Assembly: GCF_000223215.1 (NCBI RefSeq)
Contig: NC_017243.1
Location: forward strand, 930,001-994,000
Source of the DNA: Brachyspira intermedia PWS/A
GTDB taxonomy: Bacteria > Spirochaetota > Brachyspiria > Brachyspirales > Brachyspiraceae
Direction: 5' to 3'
Length of the DNA: 64,000 nt
Shown: positions 41,989 through 51,137 of the stretch, piece by piece
Layout: every line of letters begins with the position of its first letter
How positions within the stretch are numbered: position 1 is the first letter of the stretch
Translations under genes and position numbers: made by a program
Notes under the pieces: generated by a model
What the model was told of the DNA's origin: nothing
Database searches by the model: none
What the model saw: the letters and a program-made list of their open reading frames with translations, nothing else

Positions 41989-43530
41989 TTATATCCTTTT
42001 TAGTATTTTGTATGAAATATTTGCTAAATCTTTAGGCTGAATATAATCATTTCCGAATTTTTTTGATAATATATTAAAAGATTTAGACTGTATTATCAAT
42101 GCTAATTTTGAAGCCTCTAATACATTTAATCTTCTAGCAAGCAAAGCACCTATAAATCCAGCAAAAACATCTCCCATGCCTGCTTTTCCCATAGATTCTC
42201 TAGGGTTATAATTTATATATATATCATTTTCATGCATTAAGAAACTTACAGCATCTTTTAAGACTATTGAAGCATTAGTTTTTTGTCTGTATCTTAATAA
42301 TGCCTGATATGGATTTTCTAATGCCTCTATATGATTGATTTGTGTAAGTTTTTCAAATTCATATATATGAGGTGTAATTATAAAATTATTGTTAAGTTCA
42401 TTAAGAGTGCTTTCAAACATTAAGTATAAAGCATCAGCATCTATAACAGTAGGTATATTTATTTGCTTTAATATACTGTTTATGAAAATTTCTGTAGACA
42501 TATCTCTGCCTATACCTGAGCCTATTATACAAGCATCACTTTTATTAATATCATTTACTATTTCAATATCATTTTCTGTGAAGAATTTTTGATTTTCTTC
42601 ACCAACTCCTATAATAACAACTTCAGGCATAGAAGGCATTACAGCATCTCTTATATTTTTCACTATGCCTTTAGGTACATATAGTCTTATATATCCTACA
42701 CCTAATCTATAAGCGGCATTTGCAGCTAAAACGGCAGCACCTATATAATTATCGCTTCCTGCCACTATAGCAAGCATTCCTTGTTCTCTTTTGCTGTATA
42801 GTGAGTTTCTGTTTATATGTATTTTTTCATTATAGTCTATTAGTTTTGCTTTATATCCCCAACTATCTAGTATTTCATTAGGAAATATTGATTTTATTAT
42901 GAATAATTTTCCTATATATTCTCTAGTTCTATATAAGAAGAATATATCTTTTGCAAAGCAAATTGTATAAGTTTCATGAGCTTTAAAACAAGTATGCACA
43001 TTATCATAGTCATTTATTTTTGAAGCTAATCCTGAAGGTATATCTATTGCTATTCTAAGAACATCTAAATTATTTAAGCAGTCTATAAGAGTTTTTTGTA
43101 TTCCTTCTAATGGTCTGTTTCCGCCTGTTCCGAATAATGAATCTAATACTATAGATTTTCTTTCTATATTTTCAGCAGCGGATACAGCATCTTCTTCGCT
43201 TCCTAAATAATTAATATCTATATTCATAGATTTTAATATATTAAAATTAGAGTATGTATCTTTATTAACTCTGTCAAGATTTCCTGTTATATATATTTTA
43301 ACATCATATCCGTTTTTTATTAAATATCTAGCTATTGCAAGCCCATCTCCTCCGTTTCCTCCAACAGATGAAAAAATATAAACAGTTTTTGTATATAATA
43401 ATTTTCTATGTCTTTTTACAAGTAAATAAAAAATTTCACTTGCTACATGCTCCATAAGAAGTATGGAAGGAATTTTTTCTATAGTTTTTTTATCTATATT
43501 AATTAAATCTTCTGTAGTTACAACTTTCAT
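41989..43530 (-). CDS. nnr: bifunctional NAD(P)H-hydrate epimerase / ADP-dependent dehydratase
   Basis: A 513-residue metabolite-repair enzyme. The N-terminal epimerase domain (about 1-215, YjeF-N) has VGGNGGDGLAIARYL, DSLFGTGGNRPL and DIPSGL. The C-terminal dehydratase (about 235-513, ribokinase-like) has GMLAIVAGSDNYIGAAVLAANAAY, GSGIGRD, VIDADAL, FIITPH and the ATP/ADP site MGKAGMGDVFAGFIGALLA. It restores damaged NADHX and NADPHX. Its start overlaps the previous gene by 4 nt (ATGA), so translation may be coupled. Confidence 0.93.
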   Translation of the reverse strand: MKVVTTEDLINIDKKTIEKIPSILLMEHVASEIFYLLVKRHRKLLYTKTVYIFSSVGGNGGDGLAIARYLIKNGYDVKIYITGNLDRVNKDTYSNFNILKSMNIDINYLGSEEDAVSAAENIERKSIVLDSLFGTGGNRPLEGIQKTLIDCLNNLDVLRIAIDIPSGLASKINDYDNVHTCFKAHETYTICFAKDIFFLYRTREYIGKLFIIKSIFPNEILDSWGYKAKLIDYNEKIHINRNSLYSKREQGMLAIVAGSDNYIGAAVLAANAAYRLGVGYIRLYVPKGIVKNIRDAVMPSMPEVVIIGVGEENQKFFTENDIEIVNDINKSDACIIGSGIGRDMSTEIFINSILKQINIPTVIDADALYLMFESTLNELNNNFIITPHIYEFEKLTQINHIEALENPYQALLRYRQKTNASIVLKDAVSFLMHENDIYINYNPRESMGKAGMGDVFAGFIGALLARRLNVLEASKLALIIQSKSFNILSKKFGNDYIQPKDLANISYKILKRI

Positions 43531-45146
43531 TTTTTTATTCCTAATGCTTCCTTTATAATATCAAAAATTGATAAAACTATATTTTCATTTAATTGACCAT
43601 ATTTTATAAGATCATTATATGTAGTATTTATTGTACTATTATTATTTAATATTTCCATATATGTTTCTTCAGGTATTACATTTGAATTGTTTTTAAATAC
43701 ATTCAAATCATAATATGCTGATAATTTTAATGCCCATAAAGCATGATTATATTTATTATCATTTGTTAGTATAGGGTAAACATATATATAAGATTTTGAT
43801 AATGTATTATTTAAATATTTTATCTCTCTTACAGAGTAAAAATCCGGAATGTTTCTATAAGATATAGTACTTCCTTTTTTTATAACATTACTTATTTTAA
43901 ACTTATCGTTGTTATAAGCATATATTAAAGGCCAGTATGTAGCATCTCCATATATAGTTTTTGCTATATCCCAATAATACATGTCTTTTGAAGTGATATA
44001 TGATAAGTTTGCTGAATCTATTTGATTAAAATATTCATTAACTATATCATAAAGTTTTCTATTTTCTATATTATTACCAGATATCATCTTATTGTTTGTA
44101 TAGTATATTGTTGATGCTATACCAAGTATAAATATTATTATTATTATAAATATTACTCTTATAATACCCACAAGTAATGAATTGTTTCTTTTTATATTTT
44201 TTTTATCCATAGTTTTATTTCCTGATTTTTTAATATTAGTGTTTAGTGTTTTATTATTATTGTTGTTATTCTTATTAAATAATTCTTTTTGTATATTTAC
44301 TTCTAATATATTATCTACTTCTATATCCTCCTTATTATCAGTATCATTGTATTCTAAATCTTCTTTATCAAAATGATTAATATCCAATAATTCTTCTTTT
44401 GAATATTCTTTCATTTCAGGATAATCATTGTTGTTATTATCGGATATATTATTATTAATTTTTGATTCTTCTAGTTTTTCTACTTTTTCGGATTTATTTT
44501 CTATAACTTCTTTTTCATTTAAATTTTTTATCATGCTATTTAAATCTATAGAATTATAATTTTTCCATATATTTCCTACAATATTATTATCTATAGATTT
44601 GTTTTCTTCTTCTTTATTCTCTTCATCAGTAATTTCAATAATTTCTTCAATTTCCTCATTATTTGAATTATAATTAATACTCTTATTTTTTATTTGACTG
44701 TCTAATTCATCTAGTATGTCTTCTACTATTTCATTATTATCTAATTCTTTTATTTTGATTTTTAGATGATTATCGGATTCAAAACTAGTATTTGAAAAAG
44801 TACCGAAATCTTTGATGTATACATTTTCTTCTTTTGATATATCGGCTATATTTTTGAATATACTTTTATATATTGATTTTTCTAAAAAAATATTTTTTAT
44901 ATTATTATTTGTAACATTGAGTGATTCTAATGATTCATCAAAATCTTCATCTTCTTTATTTAATATGATATTATTATCTTTATCTAAACTTAAAATACCA
45001 ACTTTATAAATATAAAATCTGTTTTTATTTAAAATGGATGATGTTATTTTTGAGAATAATTTTTGAACGATATTTTCAACTTCATTATTTTCTATATTGA
45101 ATTCATTTGATATATTTTCTAGCAATTTATTATTAGTGTTTAGCAT
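43527..45146 (-). CDS. membrane protein with two HU-like N-terminal domains and C-terminal LysM-like segment
   Basis: A 539-residue protein. Residues about 1-135 look like two degenerate HU/IHF-type folds (FYIYKVGILSLDKDNN, then VYIKDFGTFSNTSFESDNH, each with the beta-arm style 'GxFS'). A long acidic Asn/Glu-rich linker follows (about 140-320). One membrane segment lies near 328-348 (SLLVGIIRVIFIIIIIFILG). The outer part has a LysM-like stretch, MYYWDIAKTIYGDATYWPLIYAYN, followed by KGSTISYRNIP. The layout recalls the HU-CCDC81-and-SPOR proteins of Bacteroidetes, with LysM in place of SPOR. It may link cell wall and an inner partner; DNA binding is unproven. Confidence 0.65.
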   Translation of the reverse strand: MLNTNNKLLENISNEFNIENNEVENIVQKLFSKITSSILNKNRFYIYKVGILSLDKDNNIILNKEDEDFDESLESLNVTNNNIKNIFLEKSIYKSIFKNIADISKEENVYIKDFGTFSNTSFESDNHLKIKIKELDNNEIVEDILDELDSQIKNKSINYNSNNEEIEEIIEITDEENKEEENKSIDNNIVGNIWKNYNSIDLNSMIKNLNEKEVIENKSEKVEKLEESKINNNISDNNNNDYPEMKEYSKEELLDINHFDKEDLEYNDTDNKEDIEVDNILEVNIQKELFNKNNNNNNKTLNTNIKKSGNKTMDKKNIKRNNSLLVGIIRVIFIIIIIFILGIASTIYYTNNKMISGNNIENRKLYDIVNEYFNQIDSANLSYITSKDMYYWDIAKTIYGDATYWPLIYAYNNDKFKISNVIKKGSTISYRNIPDFYSVREIKYLNNTLSKSYIYVYPILTNDNKYNHALWALKLSAYYDLNVFKNNSNVIPEETYMEILNNNSTINTTYNDLIKYGQLNENIVLSIFDIIKEALGIKK

Positions 45147-45207
45147 ATATTATACCTTGAATTTTTTATAATATAATTGCGAATTATATATCAATTTAGA
45201 ATAAATA

Positions 45208-45237
45208 AAAGCCTAATTTTTAATAAAATTAGGCTAA
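45208..45237 (-). terminator. terminator of trxA
   Basis: On the minus strand AGCCTAATTTTATTAAAAATTAGGCT forms a strong hairpin ending in TTTTATTT, 17 bp after the trxA stop. Confidence 0.8.
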
Positions 45238-45253
45238 AAATCAAATATTTTAT

Positions 45254-45571
45254 TTATAGATATTCTTTCAACCATTCTTTTAATTGAGCTTCATTTTTCA
45301 TACCTTCAGCTCTTTTTACCATTTCTCCACCTTTGAATACCATTAGAGTAGGTATAGATTGAACACCATATTTAGCAGCAACTTCCTCAGCCTCATCAAC
45401 ATTAACAGCTCCAAAATTCATTTTATCAGCATATTGATCTGCTACTTTATGTAATACAGGAGTCTGCATTTTACAAGGTCCACACCATTCAGCGAAAAAG
45501 TCAACTAATATAGCTTTATCTCCTTTTATAGCTGCTTCAAAATTATCTGTTTTTAATTCTTGTACTGACAT
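45254..45571 (-). CDS. trxA: thioredoxin
   Basis: A 105-residue cytoplasmic thioredoxin with the canonical site EWCGPCKMQTP (C31, C34), the buried Asp of VDFFAEW, and the cis-Pro motif VQSIPTLMVFKGGE. It reduces protein disulfides. GGGG precedes the ATG by 9 nt. A consensus promoter lies upstream. It is divergent from the marR gene. Confidence 0.96.
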   Translation of the reverse strand: MSVQELKTDNFEAAIKGDKAILVDFFAEWCGPCKMQTPVLHKVADQYADKMNFGAVNVDEAEEVAAKYGVQSIPTLMVFKGGEMVKRAEGMKNEAQLKEWLKEYL

Positions 45572-45614
45572 ATTTATTTCCCCTCGCTTATTTTTTAATT
45601 TTATTTATATAATT

Positions 45615-45642
45615 AGTATACTCTAACTTTATTAAAAGTCAA
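45615..45642 (-). promoter_or_regulatory. promoter of trxA
   Basis: On the minus strand TTGACT (45642-45637) and TATACT (45620-45615) are 16 bp apart, 44 bp before the start codon. Confidence 0.6.
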
Positions 45643-45688
45643 TCACTTTTTTAATTTTTTCTATATACCTATATGTAGTATATGTTAT

Positions 45689-45744
45689 TTGACTTTTAAA
45701 TGTATTAGTATATAATAAGTATTGTTATTATACGTATACTTATT
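45689..45744 (+). promoter_or_regulatory. promoter and candidate operator of the marR operon
   Basis: TTGACT (45689-45694), 16 bp, then TATAAT (45711-45716). A palindrome AATAAGTAT-N13-ATACTTATT (45714-45744) overlaps the -10 and the likely start of transcription. MarR proteins usually repress their own genes through such sites. Confidence 0.55.
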
Positions 45745-45760
45745 ATAAGGATTCTCACTA

Positions 45761-46189
45761 TTGGAAAATCTGCATTATTTGTTAATGAAAACCAATTCTA
45801 TATTTGCCCGTAAAATAATGTACGAGGCTAATAAAATAGGGCTTACATCAGGACAGCCTAAAGTATTGTATTTTTTATCTAAATTCAAGGAAGCAGATCA
45901 AAAAACTATAGCAAATTACCTTGAAATAGAGCAGACAACGGTTGGAAGTATATTATTAGGTATGGAAAAAGCCGGTCTTATAGAGAGAAAACAGCATGAA
46001 GGAAATAGAAGGTCACTTTATGTTTCTTTAACTGATAAAGGAGAAGAAATTTCAAAGGCTATGCTTGACATTTTTGAAAGAATAGAAAATGAGGCAATAA
46101 AAAATATACCTCAGGATAAACAGGAAGAACTTAAAATTTTATTAATAGAAATATGCAAATCACTTACAGATAACGGAGTCGAACAATGA
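45761..46189 (+). CDS. MarR-family transcriptional regulator
   Basis: A 142-residue winged-helix regulator. The winged helix lies at about 30-100: LTSGQPKVLYFLSKF, DQKTIANYLEIEQTTVGSIL, then the wing GLIERKQHEGNRRSLYVSLTDKG. Helices for dimerisation lie at both ends. The start is TTG at 45761, 9 nt after AAGGA; the first in-frame ATG, eight codons on, has no ribosome site. Its stop overlaps the start of the membrane-protein gene (ATGA), so that gene is its likely target. Confidence 0.88.
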   Translation: MENLHYLLMKTNSIFARKIMYEANKIGLTSGQPKVLYFLSKFKEADQKTIANYLEIEQTTVGSILLGMEKAGLIERKQHEGNRRSLYVSLTDKGEEISKAMLDIFERIENEAIKNIPQDKQEELKILLIEICKSLTDNGVEQ

Positions 46190-46854
46190 ACAAAGAAATT
46201 TTTAAAAATCATTTTATTGAGAGATGTATTATATTTTTGATAGGGCTTTATTTGATGTCTTTGGGAATAGCATTTTCAATTAAGGCATCATTAGGTACTT
46301 CTCCAATTTCAAGCGTACCATATGTTACAAGCTATATATCAGGGCTTTCGGTTGGAGAAACTACTATTATTATTAATATCTTATTTATAATATTACAAAT
46401 AGTCCTTTTAAGAAAGAAATATGATTTATTTCAGCTATTTCAGATACCGGCATTGATTTTATTTGGAATGATGATAGATTTTTCACAATCTTTAATAAAA
46501 GATATAACATATACAAATTATTTTCAGCAATGGATTTTATGTATTATAGGGATATTGATGGTTGGTGTAGGAGTAAGTATAGAGGTTATGGCGAAATTAG
46601 TTACTACTCCGGGAGAGGGATTGGTATTGGCTATATGTAAAGTTTTTCCTGTAAAATTTGGAAATACTAAAATAGCTTTTGATGTTACATTAGTATTGAT
46701 TTCTTTAACTACTATTCTAATATATTTAGGACATTTAGAAGGAGTTAGGGAAGGTACTATTATAGCGGCAATTTTTGTAGGATTTATAGCAAAACTAGTA
46801 AGCAAGCCTTTGAAAGTTTTAGAAGATAAGTATTTAATTGGAAAAACTATTTAA
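46186..46854 (+). CDS. YitT/YczE-like membrane protein
   Basis: A 222-residue inner-membrane protein with five to six hydrophobic segments. The text YLMSLGIAFSIKASLGTSPISSVPYV, followed by TTPGEGLVLAI, is characteristic of the YczE/YyaS/DUF6198 group of integral membrane proteins. The start overlaps the marR stop by 4 nt, so translation is coupled. A transport or efflux role under MarR control is plausible but not shown. A terminator follows at 46935. Confidence 0.75.
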   Translation: MNKEIFKNHFIERCIIFLIGLYLMSLGIAFSIKASLGTSPISSVPYVTSYISGLSVGETTIIINILFIILQIVLLRKKYDLFQLFQIPALILFGMMIDFSQSLIKDITYTNYFQQWILCIIGILMVGVGVSIEVMAKLVTTPGEGLVLAICKVFPVKFGNTKIAFDVTLVLISLTTILIYLGHLEGVREGTIIAAIFVGFIAKLVSKPLKVLEDKYLIGKTI

Positions 46855-46931
46855 GCATAAAATTTATAATTTAGTTTGTAAATAATCACAATGTATCTCT
46901 ATTATGATTTAGTATTAAAAAATGTTAAAAT

Positions 46932-46964
46932 AAAAAGCCCCATTTATAATAAATAGGGCTTTTA
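46932..46964. terminator. terminator between convergent genes
   Basis: AAAAAGCCC and GGGCTTTTA arms with a paired AT-rich inner loop (ATTTAT/ATAAAT) and T-runs on both strands. Confidence 0.75.
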
Positions 46965-46990
46965 TTTTTTTAATTTTATTAAAAAATTAA

Positions 46991-48244
46991 TTATATTTTC
47001 TTGAATACTATAGAAGCATTATGTCCGCCGAAACCGAAAGAATTGCTTATAGCATATTCTATTTTATAATCTTGAGCAGTATTAGCAACAACATCTAAAT
47101 CGCATTCAGGATCTTGTTCTTCCACATTGATAGTAGGGTGAACTTTACCTTCAATAATACTCATAATAGTAGCAATAGCTTCTATACCGCCTGCAGCTCC
47201 TAAAGCATGACCTGTCATAGATTTTGTAGAGTTAATTTTTATCTTTTTAGCATGATCTTCACCTAAAGCCTTTTTAATAGCCTTAATTTCAGCTATATCT
47301 CCTACAGGAGTAGAAGTACCATGAGTATTAACATAGCTGATTTTATCAGGTGAGATTTTAGCACTTTCTATAGCTAAAGACATAGCTCTAGCACCCATAG
47401 CACCGTCTTCTAAAGGAGCAGTGATATGATTAGCATCAGCAGTAAATCCATAACCGCAAACTTCAGCAAGTATATTAGCATTTCTTTTCTTAGCATGCTC
47501 ATACTCTTCAAGTATCAATATACCAGCACCCTCGGCAATAACGAATCCATCTCTTCCTTTATCAAAAGGTCTTGATGCTTTAGTTGGTTCATCATTTCTA
47601 GTAGATAAAGCTCTAGCATTATTGAAACCAGCTATAGTAAGAGGGTTAATAGTAGCTTCAGAACCTCCAACTACCATAATATCAGCTTCATTATCTTTAA
47701 TATGTTTGTATCCTAAACCTATAGAATGGTTTGAAGAAGCACAAGCAGTAACTGTACTGTAATTAGGTCCGTTCATACCATATTCCATAGATATTAAACC
47801 AGGTGTCATATTAATTATCTGCATAGGTACAAAGAAAGGTGATACTCTGCTAGGTCCGTCATTAAGTATGATTTTGTGATTTGATAAAAGAGTAGTCATA
47901 CCGCCAATACCGCTACCAAGAACACAACCGGCTCTTAAAGGATCAAAGCCTGTTTTAGGTTCTATACCAGCCTGCTTAAATGCATGATGAGCGGCATATA
48001 TTCCAAAATTAATAAAAGGGTCTAATCTTCTTAACATTTTTTTATCAGAATAATAATCGCCCTCAACTGGTAAAGCTTCAGCACCGATTTTGGTAATAAG
48101 CTGCTCTTTTTCAGGATCAAAATATTTACTTAATGTTTTTATACCTGAAACACCATTAAGCAAATTATCCCAAAATGTTTTTACATCATTTCCTAGAGAA
48201 CTTACTATTCCAAGCCCCGTAATTACAACTCTACGTTCACTCAT
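46991..48244 (-). CDS. fabF: 3-oxoacyl-[acyl-carrier-protein] synthase II
   Basis: A 417-residue condensing enzyme of fatty-acid elongation. The catalytic Cys lies in STVTACASSNHSIG, and the two His in NTHGTSTPVGD and KSMTGHALGAAGG. The C-terminus NSFGFGGHNASIVF is typical. AGGAG lies 9 nt before the ATG. Acyl carrier protein and FabG genes lie just upstream on the same strand. Confidence 0.95.
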   Translation of the reverse strand: MSERRVVITGLGIVSSLGNDVKTFWDNLLNGVSGIKTLSKYFDPEKEQLITKIGAEALPVEGDYYSDKKMLRRLDPFINFGIYAAHHAFKQAGIEPKTGFDPLRAGCVLGSGIGGMTTLLSNHKIILNDGPSRVSPFFVPMQIINMTPGLISMEYGMNGPNYSTVTACASSNHSIGLGYKHIKDNEADIMVVGGSEATINPLTIAGFNNARALSTRNDEPTKASRPFDKGRDGFVIAEGAGILILEEYEHAKKRNANILAEVCGYGFTADANHITAPLEDGAMGARAMSLAIESAKISPDKISYVNTHGTSTPVGDIAEIKAIKKALGEDHAKKIKINSTKSMTGHALGAAGGIEAIATIMSIIEGKVHPTINVEEQDPECDLDVVANTAQDYKIEYAISNSFGFGGHNASIVFKKI

Positions 48245-48275
48245 ATATAAAACTCCTATGATTTTGAACTATACA

Positions 48276-48317
48276 AAAAATTTCCCGTAAAAGACATAAT
48301 TCTATTTACGGGAAATT
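48276..48317 (-). terminator. hairpin between acpP and fabF
   Basis: On the minus strand TTTCCCGTAAA and TTTACGGGAAA close a 13-nt loop and are followed by TTTTTT. It ends the acpP message or lowers read-through into fabF. Confidence 0.8.
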
Positions 48318-48328
48318 AAATAGTATAA

Positions 48329-48565
48329 TTATTTTTTATGTTCTTCAATGTATTTAGCAGCATCAGCTACATTTTTGATTTTTTCTTGATCTTCTTGAGG
48401 AATTTTGATTTCATAACGTTTTTCTAATTCCATGATTAATTCTACTAAATCAAGTGAATCAGCGTTTAAATCATCTACGAAAGAAGCTGTATCAGTGATT
48501 TTACTTTTGTCTGAGATGTTTAATTGATTAGCAACAACATCTTTAATTTCATCGATTAATGCCAT
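48329..48565 (-). CDS. acpP: acyl carrier protein
   Basis: A 78-residue acidic carrier. The phosphopantetheine serine lies in DDLNADSLDLVELIMELE. It carries growing acyl chains to FabF and FabG products encoded on either side. AAGGAG precedes the ATG by 8 nt. Confidence 0.96.
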   Translation of the reverse strand: MALIDEIKDVVANQLNISDKSKITDTASFVDDLNADSLDLVELIMELEKRYEIKIPQEDQEKIKNVADAAKYIEEHKK

Positions 48566-48641
48566 TTTTAATTCTCCTTAAATTTATTGTTTATTATTAA
48601 TAAAGTGCTTTTAAACACATTATATGCTTTTATATAATTAA

Positions 48642-49391
48642 TTACATTGACATTCCGCCGTCAACTGCTATTACTTCTCCTGTGATATAATTGCTCATAT
48701 CAGAAGCTAAAAATAGTACTAAATTAGATACATCTTCAGGTGTTCCTAATCTTTTCAACGGTGTAATGCTCATAATTCCTTTTACTGTATCTTCAGGTAA
48801 AACTCCTGTCATATCTGTTTGTATGAATCCCGGAGCTACTGCATTTACACATATATTTCTAGGGGCAAATTCTTTGGCCATAGATTTAGTCATTCCTATG
48901 ATTCCAGCCTTAGCAGCAGCATAATTAGCCTGTCCTGCATTTCCCATTTTTCCTATAACACTGGATATATTGATTATCTTGCCTTTTCTTGCTCTAAGCA
49001 TATTTTTAGCAGCTTCTCTTGACATATAAAAAGTACCTGAAAGATTTGTTGATATTACATCATTCCATGCATTATCTTCCATTTGAAGTACTAACATATC
49101 TTTAGTAATACCTGCATTATTTACAAGTATATCAATAGAGCCGAATTTTTCTATAGTTTTAGCAACTACTTCTTTACAAGATTCGCTTGATTTTGCATCA
49201 TGTTGAATTGCAAAAGTTTCTACATTGAAAGTAGATTTTATTTCTTCAGCTACTTGAGAGGCCTTTTCTAAATTTGTAGCAGTGATTACAACATTAACTC
49301 CTTCTTTTGCTAGAGTTTCTGCTATTTTTTTTCCTATTCCTCTACTTGAACCTGTTACTATAGCTGTTTTATTTTTAAGATTTAAGTCCAT
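48642..49391 (-). CDS. fabG: 3-oxoacyl-[acyl-carrier-protein] reductase
   Basis: A 249-residue NADPH-dependent SDR enzyme. The cofactor motif is TGSSRGIGKKIAE, then NNAGITKDML. The catalytic Ser is in NISSVIGKMG, and Tyr and Lys in ANYAAAKAG. The end is typical: DMSNYITGEVIAVDGGMSM. An ATG 14 codons upstream (49433) exists, but AAGGG sits 5 nt before the ATG at 49391, so that start is chosen. It is the first gene of fabG-acpP-fabF. Confidence 0.95.
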   Translation of the reverse strand: MDLNLKNKTAIVTGSSRGIGKKIAETLAKEGVNVVITATNLEKASQVAEEIKSTFNVETFAIQHDAKSSESCKEVVAKTIEKFGSIDILVNNAGITKDMLVLQMEDNAWNDVISTNLSGTFYMSREAAKNMLRARKGKIINISSVIGKMGNAGQANYAAAKAGIIGMTKSMAKEFAPRNICVNAVAPGFIQTDMTGVLPEDTVKGIMSITPLKRLGTPEDVSNLVLFLASDMSNYITGEVIAVDGGMSM

Positions 49392-49463
49392 ATTTACCCT
49401 TTTTTGATATGTAAAGATATATAAATATAACAAAAAAATTTTTATTAGTTAAATATATATTAT

Positions 49464-49492
49464 ATTAAAACAAAATATATTGAATTTGTCAA
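49464..49492 (-). promoter_or_regulatory. promoter of the fab genes
   Basis: On the minus strand TTGACA (49492-49487), a 17-bp spacer, then TTTAAT (49469-49464), about 73 bp before the fabG start. Confidence 0.55.
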
Positions 49493-49515
49493 GCTAAAAA
49501 TATCATTTTAAAATT

Positions 49516-49542
49516 TTCGACTTTTTTGGTTTAAAAGTCGAA
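49516..49542. promoter_or_regulatory. 10-bp inverted repeat upstream of the fab promoter
   Basis: TTCGACTTTT and AAAAGTCGAA flank a 7-bp centre, about 25 bp upstream of the -35 box. It could be an operator or a second terminator for the gene upstream; the sequence does not decide. Confidence 0.35.
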
Positions 49543-49564
49543 GTATATGTGATTTTTGTTTATA

Positions 49565-49600
49565 AAAAACTCTGGAACGACAATTTTCCAGAGTTTTTTT
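49565..49600 (-). terminator. terminator of the phosphohexomutase gene
   Basis: On the minus strand AAACTCTGGAA and TTCCAGAGTTT pair around a 10-nt loop and end in TTTTTT. Confidence 0.8.
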
Positions 49601-49617
49601 ATTTTTATTAATTATGT

Positions 49618-51030
49618 TTACTTTTTAGTTTTTTTAACTGATTCTTTTTTTGGTTTCGTTTCTTTAGTAGGCTTTACAGGAGTTTTTACTCCTTTTATCA
49701 TATTCATAGCTACAGTAATTAAATCTTTAGCATCTTTTTTGCTTTTAGCTTCAGCTATTATTCTTACTATAGGCTCTGTATTTGATGAACGAACATGAAG
49801 CCAACCTTCTTCCAAATCTATTTTTATTCCATCAATAGTTGTTATTTTGGCTTTAGGGTACTCTTCTTTAACTTGTTTTAAGAATTTATCTTCATCTATT
49901 TTTGATACTTCCAATTTTTCTTTAACTATTTCATATTTTGGTATTTCATTTACAAGTTCAGTGATAGTTTTTCCTGTTTTAGCCATTAATTCCAATATTA
50001 AAGCTATGCCCAAAAGAGAATCTCTTCCTGGAGTAACAGCAGGAACTATTATTCCTCCGTTTCCTTCTCCTCCGAAGTATAATTTATTTTTTACAACATG
50101 AGAAGAAACATTTATTTCTCCTATTTTTGTACGGTCAACAGAGTATCCTTTTTCTTTAGCTAAATCATCTATCATTCTTGAAGTAGATAGGTTTACAGCA
50201 GCATTTCCTTTACCAACAAGCCATAAATATTTAGCACATAAGGCCAAAGTGTATTCTTCGCTTATGATAGTACCGTCATCAAGAACTAATGCAAGTCTGT
50301 CTGCATCAGGATCTTGAGTGAATCCTATATTAACTTTATTCTTTTTAACTAAATCAGATAAACTTTTCATACTTGCTGCAGATGGTTCAGCAATATGTGC
50401 GAATTTTCCAGTATGTTGATTATTTATAGATACTTCTTTTACTCCCAATGCTTTAAGTAGGGGAGGAGTAGCGAATAAACCTGTACCATTAACATAATCG
50501 CATGCCACTTTGAAATTAGCTTTTTTTATTTTTTCTACATCTATCCATCTTAATATTCTTTTAATATGTTCTTCTATAGCATTATCTATTTTTTCATAAG
50601 TACCTGTTTCTAATGCTTTTACGAATCTTGATTCTTTTTTATCATAAAGCTTCATAAGCTCATTAACTGATTTTTCATCTAAGAAATGTCCGCCTTTTCC
50701 TATAAGTTTTAATGCATTCCATTCTATAGGGTTATGGCTTGCAGATATCATTATACCGCCATGTATTTTTAGTTTTTCTACCATATATAATGCTGTAGGC
50801 GTAGGAGTTATACCTATATCTATTACATTTATACCTGATGCTGTTAATGTTGATACAACGGCATTCAATATAGATTCTCCTGTTATTCTTGTATCTCTAG
50901 CTACTAAAACTTTTGCTTTCTTTGGAAAAAGACATGCAAATGCTGCAGTATAATCTACTACGGCTCTTATATCTAAACCGTCTCCTATTATTCCTCTAAT
51001 TCCTGATATACTTGTTTTTAAAGTAGGCAT
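49618..51030 (-). CDS. phosphoglucosamine mutase / phosphohexomutase family
   Basis: A 470-residue phosphosugar mutase. The catalytic phosphoserine lies in GGIMISASHNPIEWNALK. The metal site is DPDADRLAL, and the sugar-binding loop GGEGNGGI. The phosphate-binding end is VRSSNTEPIVRIIAEA. GlmM (glucosamine) and ManB/Pgm (mannose or glucose) are the alternatives; the N-terminus ISGIRGIIGDGLD favours an archaeal-type phosphomannomutase/glucosamine mutase. A Lys/Pro-rich tail of about 20 residues is added. Confidence 0.88.
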   Translation of the reverse strand: MPTLKTSISGIRGIIGDGLDIRAVVDYTAAFACLFPKKAKVLVARDTRITGESILNAVVSTLTASGINVIDIGITPTPTALYMVEKLKIHGGIMISASHNPIEWNALKLIGKGGHFLDEKSVNELMKLYDKKESRFVKALETGTYEKIDNAIEEHIKRILRWIDVEKIKKANFKVACDYVNGTGLFATPPLLKALGVKEVSINNQHTGKFAHIAEPSAASMKSLSDLVKKNKVNIGFTQDPDADRLALVLDDGTIISEEYTLALCAKYLWLVGKGNAAVNLSTSRMIDDLAKEKGYSVDRTKIGEINVSSHVVKNKLYFGGEGNGGIIVPAVTPGRDSLLGIALILELMAKTGKTITELVNEIPKYEIVKEKLEVSKIDEDKFLKQVKEEYPKAKITTIDGIKIDLEEGWLHVRSSNTEPIVRIIAEAKSKKDAKDLITVAMNMIKGVKTPVKPTKETKPKKESVKKTKK

Positions 51031-51137
51031 TTAAAACTCCTGAAATATATTCTATTTATTATAAAAATTATAAATATACAAAAAGTAAAATATTATTGTT
51101 TATAATTTAACAATACTATAATAATTTTCAATTATTT

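Noticed and set aside
49392-49433. Extended fabG start
   Set aside because: The SDR fold starts normally after the ATG at 49391, which has AAGGG at good distance; the extra 14 residues have no family match.
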